From Theocolax elegans (Eukaryota > Arthropoda > Insecta > Hymenoptera > Cerocephalidae): a stretch of DNA of 64,000 bases. Within the stretch, counting starts at the first letter, position 1. Each line of letters starts with the position of its first letter. This document shows positions 38,101 to 51,300 of the stretch, piece by piece. A program made the translations under genes and the position numbers. The stretch is from positions 89,717,580-89,781,579 of the forward strand of contig CM047425.1 in assembly GCA_026168455.1 (NCBI GenBank), written 5' to 3'. The notes under the pieces are model-generated. The model was not told where the DNA came from and searched no databases. It saw only the letters and a list, made by a program, of their open reading frames with translations.

Positions 38101-39619
38101 TTTCCCAACTTAATGGCTTTTCTTACCGGACAAAATCAAAGGGAAGCTTATTCAAAATGCATACCTAAAACACCGTACGGCCTAGACAATTGTTCGTTGA
38201 TTTGGTATTCCTTTCGAGATGTTGGTTACGCCACTGGTTATGGTGAAGATCATGCTACTATCAGTACTTTTAACTATTTGAAGGTAATTACTTCTTCAAA
38301 TTTTTTTAAATTTTTTCTTACTTTATAGACGAGAATGTAATAGATCTATTTCTTTCGTATTGAAAAGTGAAAAGTTATTCTAATATTCTTATACGATTAA
38401 ATATAATTTTATATGTGTCTTGGATTAAAATAATCTAGTTTAAAGATTAATATCGCAGTTTGGTATTAGTGCTGCAAAAGGAGGACAGAATTATTGTGCA
38501 TTATTTTTGTGAATTATTGTATTAAAGATGGCAAATCAAAATGGTAGCAATATTTTTAATATAATACAATTATTGAAAATGAAGGTAAAATTTGATTTAT
38601 TATTTTAGGTTGGCTTTATGGATCCTCCAACCGACTACTACTTACGACCTTACGTCCTTGCCTCGGAAAAGCTGTTGAAAGCGCGGCAACGATTCAGCGC
38701 GAAATATTGTACTGGACCGGAGCTCACTTTTGATCGTATTTTCAACTACGCGGTAGATTTTGCTAAAAGTTTTCTAGGCTCGCCATATTTTGGATTTTTT
38801 TGGACGAACACCATTAGTCACGAGAACATGAATGGACCATCAACGATCGACAAGGATTTTTTAAATAAATTGCAAGATTTGGAAAAGGCGGGTGTATTGA
38901 ACGATAGTATGATAATAGCGTTGAGTGATCATGGAATGCGATACGGTGAAATTCGTAGTACATTTGTCGGCTGGTACGAGGAACGACTGCCGTTCATTTA
39001 CATTTGGGTGCCTGAATGGTTTCGCGAACAGGATCCCGAGGCGTATCAGGCGTTACGAGTGAATCAAAACCGTTTAACTTCGCCGTATGACCTCTACGAG
39101 ACTTTAAGAGATATTCTTACGCGAGCTGGTGGTCAAGCTGCGCCGAGTACTGGTTGTCCAAAGTGTATGTCTTTGTTTAAGCCGATACCTCGCGAGCGCG
39201 GTTGTGCTGATGTTGGAGTAGCGCCACATTGGTGCACTTGTACTGCGTTTCAATCTATCGATCAAACTGATAAGGTCGTATTAAAAGGTGCCATGAAGTT
39301 TATCGAGCATATGGAAGAAAAAGTGAAAAAGTATAAAAGTAAGTCCGGTAAGAGGCTCTGTGCGAAACCTAAATTAAAACGTATTCACAGAGTTAATCAA
39401 GTATTGAATCTGGATAAAAACGCAACTGATAGACCTGTCGAATTGTTCTACATGTTGGAAGTAACACCGGGCGACGGGAAATTTGAATTGACTATTCGAC
39501 ACATAAGTCAAGATAATTTTACTATCAATGACGATGAAATTAGTCGCATTAATTCGTACGCTCATAGTGCCAAATGCTTGGATGAAGGATACAAAATGTA
39601 TTGTCATTGCACAAAATAG
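34954..39619 (+). CDS. DUF229 family type II membrane protein
   Basis: Four exons, 34954-35125, 36221-36506, 37683-38283 and 38609-39619, join in frame to 689 residues and TAG. The chosen start MWKPKW precedes a hydrophobic signal anchor at residues 17-38 (LVLLLLPCLLGFTLYFL), so a lumenal or extracellular C-terminal domain is expected. The body follows the DUF229 family (alkaline-phosphatase/sulfatase fold): VLMLGIDSVSRLNFHRSMPR with the first metal-ligand Asp, GDNTFPNLMAFLTG with the likely nucleophile Thr, GEDHATIS, a PPTDYYLRPY insertion, SHENMNG and LSDHGMRYG with the second metal site Asp/His. A Cys-rich C-terminal part (CPKCMS, HWCTC, KMYCHCTK) completes it. DUF229 proteins are widespread in insects and nematodes; their substrate is not established. 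Catalytic residues look intact, so the gene is probably active. Several AATAAA signals follow. Confidence 0.92.
35126..37682 (+). other. DUF229 introns 1 and 2
   Basis: AT-rich introns on either side of exon 2 (35126-36220 and 36507-37682). An ATA/ATAATA microsatellite lies at about 37344-37368. The open frame at 36130 merely extends exon 2 leftwards past its acceptor. Intron 3 (38284-38608) holds nothing recognisable. Confidence 0.6.
36221..36506 (+). CDS. DUF229 exon 2, lumenal N-terminal part
   Basis: Acceptor TTTTTTCAG at 36220, donor GTATGT at 36507. Encodes NGYLVWNPKCHML...CCWAPVVRS, typical of the region before the phosphatase-like core. Confidence 0.88.
37683..38283 (+). CDS. DUF229 exon 3, first half of catalytic core
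   Basis: Acceptor GTTTACAG, donor GTAATT at 38284. A Lys/Ser-rich loop (KKSTKSSKAKFKGK) precedes LMLGIDSVSRLNF and GDNTFPNLMAFLTG. Confidence 0.92.
38609..39619 (+). CDS. DUF229 exon 4, second half of core and C-terminus
   Basis: Acceptor TATTTTAG, phase 0, TAG stop. Encodes PPTDYYLRPY, GFFWTNTISHENMNG, LSDHGMRYG and the Cys-rich tail. Confidence 0.95.
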   Translation, partial: VGFMDPPTDYYLRPYVLASEKLLKARQRFSAKYCTGPELTFDRIFNYAVDFAKSFLGSPYFGFFWTNTISHENMNGPSTIDKDFLNKLQDLEKAGVLNDSMIIALSDHGMRYGEIRSTFVGWYEERLPFIYIWVPEWFREQDPEAYQALRVNQNRLTSPYDLYETLRDILTRAGGQAAPSTGCPKCMSLFKPIPRERGCADVGVAPHWCTCTAFQSIDQTDKVVLKGAMKFIEHMEEKVKKYKSKSGKRLCAKPKLKRIHRVNQVLNLDKNATDRPVELFYMLEVTPGDGKFELTIRHISQDNFTINDDEISRINSYAHSAKCLDEGYKMYCHCTK

Positions 39620-41917
39620 ATTGGGTATAACGATCGAATACTTTGTAGCTATTTAATACGAAATAATACAATTTAATTGACTATTCGTAATATAGTTTAC
39701 AGTACAACGATAAGGGAGATGAAAAATGTGATATTTAAATTTTTTGGATATATATATTAATGAATATATCATTACTGTGACGAAGTGTGAGAATAGCGAA
39801 TTCGATAAAGCAAGAGCCTATTGAATATTGAACTCCATTGATTCATATCATGCACTGAGAGAAAAAAGTTACTTTTACTTTATATGTATACGTTATAGGT
39901 TATATTTATTTGTTGCGATCTCGCGATCGTATAATTCACGGATATATAAAAATTATACCCTTGTAGAAATATTATCGTGGTTGCAGCATAAGCTAAATAG
40001 ATTTGTACAGAGAAACTGAATAACGCTAGACTAGACAAATCGCTGGATTGTTCTCGCAACATTTATTTTTCAATTATCTATTCACTATTAGAAGGAAAAT
40101 CAAAATAAATAATAATAGATCATAGTAGCTTCGTACAAAAGTATAAAGGTTGAAAAAGACTTGAATTAAACTGTAAGCGGCGATGAGAAGTGTGAGGCTA
40201 GGGACGAATTGGGAATCAGGTGCGAGAGCGAGAGAGCACACGCATTTTCAGAAAGTTGATGTGGTTTCTGTGTACGAAATAAAATTATTTTAGTCTTTAC
40301 ATTTATTTTGTTTACTAAGAAGCACAATCACTGTGTTATTGTAAATTGGATCAATTTGGATTGATTTTGGCGCTTTTGCAAATCTATGTAGTGCACGAAT
40401 AAACTTTATATAACGGGCCTCGATTAAATTTCTGCTAGGGTATAATTATAATTGTAATAATAATTATGTGAAAATTTTGAGTAAACGTACATAGTCTATG
40501 TCGAATCGCATCTTTATATTTCGCAGCGCCAAGTAATATACATCACGATACTCGCTTGCGTCAAACATCTCTTATATACTTTCTCGGAAACAATGTAAAA
40601 TAATAACTTGTAATGACTGAATTCAGTAAAAGAAAAACATATCAAAACTAATTCGATAATGACTATTAAATTATGACGTTAACCGAAGACGTTCAGTAGT
40701 GAACAATTTTGTTAACAATATTTTTTTTCTCTCAGTGTACATCAACTTATTCCTAACAGATAGGTCTACGACATTCTATTATGCGTTATATACAAAAGTT
40801 AATTATTTATGTAAATCCATGTACTTTAATTATAAAGAATTGTTACTATACACTTAAATATGAAGTTATAGTTTTTGTACTCACTATTTATTTGGTGAAA
40901 TTTGTCATTTTTGCCAAGGATTTGAATAGACAAACGTATTCCAAACAATGATGATTCTTAAAATTGTAATTAATTTAAATCGTAATAGTGTGGTACTGTA
41001 ACAGGATTACCTTTATATAATACTATTCAAACGATAATATATTGTACATAAAATAATAATAATTATGATGATAAGAGGATACGAGAGGATAGTCAAGCGG
41101 TTACACGCGATAAAGAAATCCAACAGTATTTCGATGTCAAATTTCCATAACGCGACAAGAAAATGCCAAAGTGACATTCTGAGTTTTTACGCTTAACTAT
41201 AAAATGAGCTTATATTTTATAAAATGTTTTCATATATATACAAAAAGCGTGAGGCAAGATATGTCATTTGGTGATTAAGACATAGTTATTATCAAAGACA
41301 AATATTTGTTTTATGTTGTATTTACAAGTACAAATAGATGCTACAAAATTAATTAAACATATACATATCTTACATCATATCTTATTAAGTGACAATTGTT
41401 AATATTTGAACTCACGATTGTATAATATAGTACACTAAAACTAGACGAATATTTGTCGATTTTGTAAGTGTAAGTGAAATAATCTTCCAGCAATGCATGA
41501 CTTTGTGTATTTATACATTATAATATTTGACTATTACTATTATTATTATTATTATTACTATTATTATTACGTTGTTATTAATTATTTTTCTGTTTCGAAA
41601 GAATAATTATTGTTACCTGTTATAAATATAAGCTGGATCGAATTCAAAGAAATGTGTATTAGTTTAACCAACCGAAAAAACGTAAGTCAAACTGTGAGTA
41701 TTGCGTATAAATGTAGATAAGTGTTTATATGCAACATATAAATATATTGTTGGAATAAAATTTTATATCGAGTAAACGTATAGATGAGTTATCATTTCAT
41801 AATGTATATAGTACTTTCGTTTTTAATTATAATAAAAATGATCAAAGATTGGCGAGCTTTACTTTTGTAAAAGATATTTATTTCTCTATAATTACAATTC
41901 ATGGTATATTACATTTA
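39620..41917 (+). other. 3' untranslated region and convergent intergenic DNA
   Basis: AATAAA signals at 40278-40283 and 41754-41759 could end DUF229 transcripts. A TTA microsatellite lies at about 41537-41570. No exon is visible. The next gene (Neto) points toward this one, so this is a tail-to-tail arrangement. Confidence 0.5.
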
Positions 41918-42518
41918 ATTAATATAATATATTACACAATCTCAATATCTTTATAAAAATTACAATTCTTAGTCAGATAATCACAGTTAATACAGAATAA
42001 TACAATTGTTTAAAAGATATGCACAACAACTCATTAGATGTACATACTATTTTTAACGTATTGATAATAATACAATTTTGTACAGAATGTAATAAAATAA
42101 ATTCGTTCACGCATTTGATTTATTAAACCTAGTAAAGTAATGCAATAATATTCATATAATTACATTATAAATAATATTTCTTTCCACCAAATATATATTT
42201 CTATTAATAAATATTTATAACTACAATTTAATATAATTTATTGGTTATTAATTATACACAATAATAAATAAAATTAGATTTTAATCTGAATTATTTTTTA
42301 TATGCAAGTATTATACAAAAATATACAGGTTTATTACATATTAACGTTTATATAGAGATCGCATGCCTTCTTCGCTGATTAGCATCGTGTTGGGAACGTA
42401 AATAGGGGTTAAACATATAAAAACTAAAAATTACAGAACAAAAAAATTTGTATGTAGACTACTGCTGTAACCAAAACCTATTATCATTTTATTAATGTTG
42501 TAATATATATTATTTTAT
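41918..42518. repeat. Noncoding duplication, copy 1
   Basis: About 600 bases (from ACACAATCTCAATATC to TATATTATTTTATA) recur at 43160-43753. Differences are mainly single-base indels in runs (TTTAAAA versus TTTTAAAA, AATAAAATAAA versus AATAAATAAA), with few substitutions. It lies beyond the stop codons of both flanking genes. Confidence 0.85.
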
Positions 42519-42723
42519 AAAACGTTACGTATCAAAACATTTTAATGAAAGTAAGAAGTCATAACGCGTGCATTTATGCATTCTTATCAGAATAATTAAC
42601 TAAGTGTTAGTATACATTTACAACAATTTTTTATAAAGTTAGCAATGCAATTGCCACCAACAGAATTGTTCTCGAATACACCGCCCTTCCCGAGTAAAAA
42701 TGAATTCCAGCAAAAAGAAGGGC

Positions 42724-42764
42724 CCTGTTCAGGTCCTGACGAATATTAAAAGGCCCTGAACAGG
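42724..42764. repeat. Small inverted repeat
   Basis: CCTGTTCAGG (42724-42733) and CCTGAACAGG (42755-42764) are perfect inverted copies in a locally GC-rich patch that also repeats GGGCC(C/T)T words. Confidence 0.6.
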
Positions 42765-42912
42765 TGCCTGTAAAGGGCCTTTAAATGTAATGGGGTGGAG
42801 ATCAGGGCCGTTTATGTAATATATTTGTGGGTATGTTCAGGTGATATTAAGGCACGTAATTAGTATAAAAACTAAATCTGAAGTATTTGTTATTTACAAT
42901 TGTTTTTAATTG

Positions 42913-43133
42913 TTAACCTTTAGAGGACGGGAATTTTCTGGTTCAAAAAAGCTTTTTTTTTCAATAAAATTTGTCTAAAAACATCTCATCACTTTTAACC
43001 TTTAGAGGACGGGGATTTGGGTTTACTGTTTTCTCTCACGTTTCTATAGAAATCGAGTTTATGTGAATGTCTCACATCTCAAAACTAACACATGTAAAGG
43101 GGTCGGATCATGGGCATGGCCCGTATAGGTTAA
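42913..43133. mobile_element. Possible piggyBac-type MITE
   Basis: TTAACCTTTAGAGGACGGG at 42913 (repeated at 42995) faces CCCGTATAGGTTAA ending at 43133. Both ends carry TTAA, the target site of piggyBac-like elements, followed by an imperfect inverted terminus. The interior is about 200 bases and noncoding. It sits between the two copies of the 600-base duplication. Confidence 0.4.
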
Positions 43134-43159
43134 TAGGTTTAAAAAACGTTATCTTACGT

Positions 43160-43753
43160 AATTAATATATACACAATCTCAATATCTTTATAAAAATTAC
43201 AATTCTTAGTCAGATAATCACAGTTAATACAGAATAATACAATTGTTTTAAAAGATATGCACAACAACTCATTAGATGTACATACTATTTTTAACGTATT
43301 GATAATAATACAATTTTGTACAGAATGTAATAAATAAATTCGTTCACGCATTTGATTTATTAAACCTAGTAAAGTAATGCAATAATATTCATATAACTTA
43401 CATTATAAATAATATTTCTTTCCACCAATAATATATTTCTATTAATAAATATTTATAACTACAATTTAATATAATTTATTGGTTATTAATTATACACAAT
43501 AATAAATAAAATTAGATTTTAATCTGAATTATTTTTTATATGCAAGTATTTATACAAAAAATATACAGGTTTATTACATATTAACGTTTATATAGAGATC
43601 GCATGCCTTCTTCGCTGATTAGCATCGTGTTGGGAACGTAAATAGGGTTAAACAATATAAAACTAAAAATTACAAAAAAAATTTGTATGTATACTACTGC
43701 TGTAACCAAAACCTATTATCATTTTATCAATGTGTAATATATATTATTTTATA
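43160..43753. repeat. Noncoding duplication, copy 2
   Basis: Second copy of the segment at 41918-42518, same orientation, slightly shorter because of one-base losses. It may lie in the Neto 3' untranslated region. Confidence 0.85.
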
Positions 43754-44052
43754 TTATTATGTGGTTCAAAATAATATATAATCAAGTCGATAGTAAAATT
43801 AACAAATCATAATCATTTTAAATAATCGAAACAAATGTAAGCTAATGGTTACTATACGCAATGTTGCAACACAGCCAATTTCCTATCTACATCAATCATA
43901 GTATGCTGATTTGCCAATACATTATCGATATTAGAAGAAAGGTAGTCAACTATTCTTTCGCGCAGTGAATATTAAGACGATTATTTATTATTAATTTTTT
44001 TGCAATACAAAAAGACCCGTCGTCACACATGTCGAAATAAATTATTCATAGA

Positions 44053-45305
44053 TCATTTTAGCTGATTAGCAAAAGCATCGTCGGATCGCCAAACGCGAAT
44101 CCTCGCAACGTTGTCTCGCGAGTCTTCTTGAGTAATCGTGGATGGTTGATCATCGCTACGAGTTTGCAATCGATGTTTTGGTGAGCCAAATACCATGACT
44201 GTCACAGGCCTATCCGTTCTCATTGCGGGTGGATTTTGTTCGATGTTCCTCTGAGCTAAAAATGTGTCCAGTGCTTTGATGCTCTCGTAAAGATTGTTTA
44301 AATCTCGATTGGAGAGCTGTCTCGGCGCCGGCAAAGAGAGTTCCATAAATCTGCTTGGCGTATTCCGTGGAGTGTTGATCGAGGTACCAGGACCCAAAAT
44401 ACTTGTCGTCTCGGAAACAACGTCGAATTCATCTTGAAGCTTCTCGTAACTACTGCACGCGCTTACCGTCGAAACTTTCGTGGTACGACTATCACGTGAA
44501 CAAATCGACAGTTTACGTGGGAGTTGTCGTTGGTGGATGCGATGAGTCGCTAGAGAGGCATTGCAAGGAGTCGAGCAGTTGGATAGGCAAGTGATACCCG
44601 AGTCAACGCTTATCGCTCCGGCTACCGAGCTTCTACTCGCCGATCGCGATCCCGCGAGGAGGCGAATTATTTTACGGCGGGTCGATGGGGATTCATCGAT
44701 CGAACTACGTCGTGGATCCGTTGTTCTCGAAATTTCGTCGTGGGTAAAGAAAGCCGAGTTGGCACAGTTGCAAGCACCTTCGCAGGAACACACGATGATC
44801 GGACGTAACTCGTCTCGTTCAGGATCGTCCTCTTCTTCTGGATCGGGATCCTCGGGTTGCGGAAGTACCACGTGAGGAACCACGGCCGGCAGCTCGTCGG
44901 CGACCTCGGGCTTGGTGCCGACGTACGCGATGTTCGTGCTGACTGAGGCATCGCTCGAGTTGCTCGACTGCGCCCCACGGGAATCAGAAGGAGCAGATGC
45001 TTGAGAACGAACTAGATCGGTAGATATGGAGGGTTCGCCCTCGCGGTGATACGCACCAAGCATAGTTTCTGCGTCGACCGAGCTCGTCGAGGAGATGTTG
45101 CGCTCTCCGGATGGAGAGGTTGAGGCTGATCCTGTCCTCGATGCGGGCAGCGACCGCGAATGAGAAGTACTGTTGCGCAACCAAGTACGACGTGCATGCT
45201 CCCGACAATCCAAGTTGCAAGGTCGGACTCGTGCTAGTCCTGTGCCTGGATTTGGTATATCTGAAGTACTTGCGTTTTCATTCACAGTGTTACTGTTTGT
45301 CCCAC
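44053..45305 (-). CDS. Neto: Neto exon 11, long cytoplasmic tail
   Basis: Acceptor TTTTCAG; 417 codons to TGA at 44055-44053. Low-complexity Ser/Arg regions alternate with an acidic patch ([16 protein letters not shown]) directly followed by a Cys cluster ([15 protein letters not shown]), a basic stretch ([15 protein letters not shown]) and a more ordered part ([31 protein letters not shown]). The last residues (DAFANQLK) are not an obvious PDZ ligand. The function of these pieces is unknown. Confidence 0.9.
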
Positions 45306-48300
45306 CTGAAAATTTTCCAAAATATAGTTTGACTTTTAAATCAGAATTAAACTTTGACAATAATGTGAGATGGCGTGATTTCAAATAAAATAATCATTAT
45401 CTATTCCCTTGATATTTGTTATATTCCTTGTTTTGTCTGATACATAAATTTCCAAGGGGGTGAAATATTTATTTAAAAAAATATATAGCGCTATTAAAAA
45501 ATGTACGAATATGTATGAATTGCTTACTGGGCCCTGGAAGGTCGTTTATAATCCTGCAATCATAATTACGCCGAACAGTATTCGGTGGTGTAATATACGG
45601 AGGTGGTGGACTTTCCGGTAATGTTAGTTCAGCAGTACTTGATGGAATTGGGGTTGTTTGACTACTTCGGTTGGCACTCGACGGATCCTCATATATATTC
45701 AACGTCATTTGTGCTTCGTAATCGCACCTTGGAATACAAATTTACATAATTATTTATTTTATACTATAACATTATTATAAATTCGTGTGAATATAGGTAT
45801 TTTTTAAACAAATTTTTTTATTTATTTTTTCTAAATTACCAGCGACCTGTTAATTAATAAACTGGAAATGTTACAAATATTCAAATTTAATCAAAAGGCG
45901 CGACAGCGCCTGATGCAAATATAAATGCGTGTAAACCACTTATATATATACAGAACTAGCCCTTCAATTTTTACTTTCAGATATATTCCAGTTACCTTAA
46001 AAATATAATTCAGTGAAAATTATAATAATGAAAATACAGTAAATGCCGTTCAAAAACGAAATTTTAACATTCTACTTACTACAAGAATCCAAATTATAAC
46101 GTTTAATTATTTTTTTAATGCTTTGGTTTATCTATAGAAATTAAATCACGCGACTTAAATGAAAGATTATCTTAATTCACACGAACTTCAAATTGTATTC
46201 TACGTAAAGATTTTACGAGCACTGGCTTGATGTAATGCTTCTACTCCTTCCACTCTCTCGTAGACTTCTCCTTTTCTTCCTTCTGGTACTATTTTCCTCG
46301 TCTTCCATGCCAACCTTTATTACCTCGTCGTAATTCGGCGGAGCTTCGTAAACTGGTGGATCGTCAGTCACCGAGATCTCGTCGATTCGCGCTCCGTCTG
46401 CAAGGTTGATTACTGCGAAATATGTCAACACAAGCGCAAAACACCGAACTCAGAGTTATTTTGAATTTACTCATTACATTTATAACTTGTTTTTTAGTAC
46501 TTTCAATTACGTAATAATAGCTTTTTAATATTTACAAGTTGTATTAAATGCAATTACTATTTTATTAAGTAATCAAGAGACAGAATTAACAAGTTATAAA
46601 ACATTACTATTTTTTATAGGTAAAATATTCTACACATTTATTAATATATACTATATATCTAGTAAATTTTCCTATAAAAGCAGTAATTTCTATAATTTGT
46701 TAAGTTTGTCTCTCAGTTACTCAATGAAATAGTAATCTTTACCAGAACCTTTTTCTCCGTGAATAATCAATAGAGTTATAGAGTTTGATAAAGTGACTTT
46801 TTCAAGCTTATAATTAAACAAACATTCCGTATGTGAAAGCAAAGTTCACGATCTGATAAAAAACAATTTACAAAGAAAATTTTTACGTAAAACATTATAC
46901 GATAGCTAGATTTTGCTTTTGAATTTTGTCAAATATGAGAATGTAATATTTAAAAGTTTAATAAATGTATCTAAAAATTATGGAGATAAAATAAAATCGC
47001 ACCTAGTAATTCGCTAATCGTTCTTAACCGTGACTGCAATTCTCGCTGTTGCCTCGCCCTCGCCCCAACTCTATACAGAAGAATAATCAGGGCAGAAATC
47101 AAAACAATCAGGCCAAGGCTGCTTGCAACGAAAACAAGCGTTGCTGTTTTCAAGTCGGGATAACGATCAATTTTCGGGAAATAATAATTTGCCTTATTTT
47201 GTTGCCATTTGCGATCCTGCATTCCGAGATCCCAATCTTAAAGGAAAAACAAATTAATCGAATGAAAAGATGATCCACTTCGTCAGTACGAGTATTAAAA
47301 TGAAACAGCATGTACCATGTAAACAACTTGAGGGTTCATCACTATTATCACCGCAGTTATCAAAGCCATCACAGTTCAATTGACTGGGTATACATCGATG
47401 ATTTTGACATAGAAAATCAGTGCCGGTGAAACAATCTGCAAGAAAAAATGTATATACATTATTTTGTATTAAATATTGTTATTTTAAATTAAATATTTTA
47501 TATTAGATATTAGACATATATGTACCCATGTAACTAAATGCAGCATAAGCAATAGCCAATCGTGAATTCGTGCCAAAGCTGCCACGCAGACTAACGTGAA
47601 ACCCACTTGTTACCGGGGTTATGTGCTCCTTTAATCTCGGTGGCTGCAACTGACTAGCTGGATGTCGCAGGACTTCAAGTGGCATTAGAGCTGACGTTGG
47701 TCCTTGTTTGATAATCAATTCTGTATTCCCCGCTATCAAGTACAAAGTAATTTGTCTTCATTCCAGTGTAGTAATTAGGTAAATAGAGGGACAAGTGCTG
47801 TGCACCATGAATAATTAACGAAATATAACTTATATCGAGTGCCATGCAAATGAGACTTATTTGAGATTTAAAAACGTTTTGACTGTTAAATGCAATATAA
47901 TATAAAGTATTTGATTGCCAGTGTGCAAAATAACAATAGTAAAATAGAATTATTTAATATTTTAATGTTACGCTAAGTATTTCTTCATATATGGAGAGAA
48001 AAAAATAGCAATGATTACTGTATAAACGACTAGTAAGTCAAAAACGATGAAACAATTTTTGACTTATTACTACCTGTATTACTAATAGCATTGAATACTA
48101 AAATAGCAAGTATTGAGTACTTTTTTTCTGCTTTGCTTTATGCATCATGGTTCTCAATTACTTGGCATGTATATTAATCAGTACTAACCAGGATAGTAAT
48201 CATTCATATTTTTGTCTCTCCGTGTAATTAAAATATCCATTTAGTAATAATAAAAAAAGAGTTTACCCATTTCTGCAAAAGTAATAACTTTCAAATACAT

Positions 48301-51300
48301 GTGGGTTTTCATGTGAAGAAAATTCTTTGGTGGTCTGATGAGCCAAACACAATCGTAGGTTTTAATACCATCCCCAACCATGTCCATCATCGTGATTGCC
48401 CCGCCGAGATTCTCGACGTATCCACCGCAGTCAGTGATCGGATGCGTGTGCTTATCATAGAACTGATCGAAGATGAACGAGTAAAAGGCTTTGTAACCTA
48501 GTCCAGTACCACCATTAGCGTAGAACCTTATCAACAGTGATGGACCTGTCGATACGATTATGGGAGGTCGAAATCGCGCACCGCTACTCACATCCAATCT
48601 TTGACCATTCCAATCGTAAAACTGATGGCACGTATTGCAAATCAAGGATAATTAATTATATCTCAAAATAATGCCCAATTTAAATAAAAATCAGGTAATA
48701 ATGATGATGATCAATTTGTAATAATAAAAAATAAATGACTAGTCATCAATACCAATTTAATCACCACTATAAAGTATTTAACGCATTGCGAAATTAAAAT
48801 ATTGCAGTTTGAAGCATTGAAAATAATATGTACAGGTATACTGTGTATATAGAAGGTTAGTGATATTGTTTTAGTTATTGAAAATGCACATTACCTCCAT
48901 GATAGATACAGCAGCTAGTTGGAAATCACTGAACAATACTCTAACGCGACACGTCGTAACCTCGGTCGGACACGTGATAATATATTCCATTCCCAAGTCG
49001 CGTGGATAGCGCGCTGGAAAGAAAGGCGATGTCAAACTCCCTCCACCGGTGTTATTCATAAACTTTGACATTTCGTTCATAGCAGTCGATCCCTTCAACA
49101 AAAGCCGGTTTCCTATTCAAATTAGAACTTTAAATTATTTCAATAATTCTGCACGTATAGATAATGCATTTCCATTTATAGACATTATATATATATATAT
49201 ATACACATTTAACTTCTCTATGCTAATACAATTGTTATAGTATCTGACATTTTCACAGGTTATATTGTACATATGTATTATTGTAAATATCTAACGAATA
49301 AATTATGTTTGATTATTTTTTGTATTGCAATATAATTTTAGTAAAATATCATTAATCATTAATAATTATCAAATAAATGTAACTGATGGTTGGTAAATAA
49401 GTTACTATTAAACAAAATTTACTTTAATTATATTACATTTATTATACTATATATCGTACAATAAATATTGATTTACTAACACATTATTTATTTTCAAGAA
49501 TAAACTTTATTAATTGAGGGACTGAACGCAACGAACATATTTTGCAATCGATTGAGGTATTTAGGTGTGCCTTAATCTTTATTTGATAATAATTTAGAAC
49601 GTATATCACTTGCAGCATAGAATTTATACAAAAAATATTTCAGATACTTGTCATTATAGCTTGATTTTATCACTTGGTGGTTTTTCCAATATTGATTGAT
49701 GGAAATTTATCGATTTTCCCATGTCAAAGGAAAAAAGGAGGAGGAAAAGTAAAAACTTTATCACATTCTTTCCTTCTGAAACGTTTCGGTGGTCAATGCC
49801 ACCCCCATTGAAAAAAAATATAATTTATATAAAAATATATCAAGTACATATTATATAAATTTTATAAAGTTTACATAATGGAATGGTTCTATATAAACTT
49901 TATAAAGTTTTTATATAATATATATATAAAAATTGAATACAAATTTTATATTTTACGTCGTGTAATTTTAATTTATAAATTAATTTATAATTATATTAAT
50001 ATAAATTCTTATTGATTTAGTAAGTAGAATTCAAATTTTAATAACTATTTTGGGTTTTAGATGAATTAATTAATATAATAATAAAAAAGAGTTTACCCAT
50101 TTCTGCAAAAGTAATAACTTTCAAATACATGTGGGTTTTCATGTGAAGAAAATTCTTTGGTGGTCTGATGAGCCAACACAATCGTAGGTTTTAATACCAT
50201 CCCCAACCATGTCCATCATCGTGATTGCCCCGCCGAGATTCTCGACGTATCCACCGCAGTCAGTGATCGGATGCGTGTGCTTATCATAGAACTGATCGAA
50301 GATGAACGAGTAAAAGGCTTTGTAACCTAGTCCAGTACCACCATTAGCGTAGAACCTTATCAACAGTGATGGACCTGTCGATACGATTATGGGAGGTCGA
50401 AATCGCGCACCGCTACTCACATCCAATCTTTGACCATTCCAATCGTAAACTGATGGCACGTATTGCAAATCAAGGATAATTAATTATATCTCAAAATAAT
50501 GCCCAATTTAAATAAAAATCAGGTAATAATGATGATGATCAATTTGTAATAATAAAAATAAATGACTAGTCATCCAATACCAATTTAATCACCACTATAA
50601 AGTATTTAACGCATTGCGAAATTAAAATATTGCAGTTTGAAGCATTGAAAATAATATGTACAGGTATACTGTATATAGAAGGTTAGTGATATTGTTTTAG
50701 TTATTGAAAATGCACATTACCTCCATGATAGATACAGCAGCTAGTTGGAAATCACTGAACAATACTCTAACGCGACACGTCGTAACCTCGGTCGGACACG
50801 TGATAATATATTCCATTCCCAAGTCGCGTGGATAGCGCGCTGGAAAGAAAGGCGATGTCAAACTCCCTCCACCGGTGTTATTCATAACTTTGACATTTCG
50901 TTCATAGCAGTCGATCCCTTCAACAAAAGCCGGTTTCCTATTCAAATTAGAACTTTAAATTATTTCAATAATTCTGCACGTATAGATAATGCATTTCCAT
51001 TTATAGACATTATATATATATATACACATTTAACTTCTCTATGCTAATACAATTGTTATAGTATCTGACATTTTCACAGGTTATATTGTACATATGTATT
51101 ATTGTAAATATCTAACGAATAAATTATGTTGATTATTTTTTGTATTGCAATATAATTTTAGTAAAATATCATTAATCATTAATAATTATCAAATAAATGT
51201 AACTGATGGTTGGTAAATAAGTTACTATTAAACAAAATTTACTTTAATTATATTACATTTATTATACTATATATCGTACAATAAATATTGATTTACTAAC

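Larger units (their letters stand above)
48245..49801. repeat. 1.55 kb duplication in Neto, copy 1 (intact exons)
   Basis: Covers Neto exons 5 and 4, their intron and flanking intron to a point inside a Penelope-type end sequence (TTTCGGTGGTCAATGCCACC). It recurs at 50079-51621 in the same orientation. Copy 1 keeps both reading frames. It includes a (TA)n run near 49188-49202. Confidence 0.9.

Noticed and set aside
44403..44978. Open frames on both strands inside the last Neto exon
   Set aside because: Shadows of the 417-codon Neto tail, which is fixed by splice phase.
50697..50945. The frame with [18 protein letters not shown] as the true start of Neto CUB2
   Set aside because: Attractive because it offers a Cys, but it needs a phase 2 donor while exon 3 ends in phase 1, and the intact copy at 48895-49112 fits the phase. 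Kept as a doubt rather than a call.
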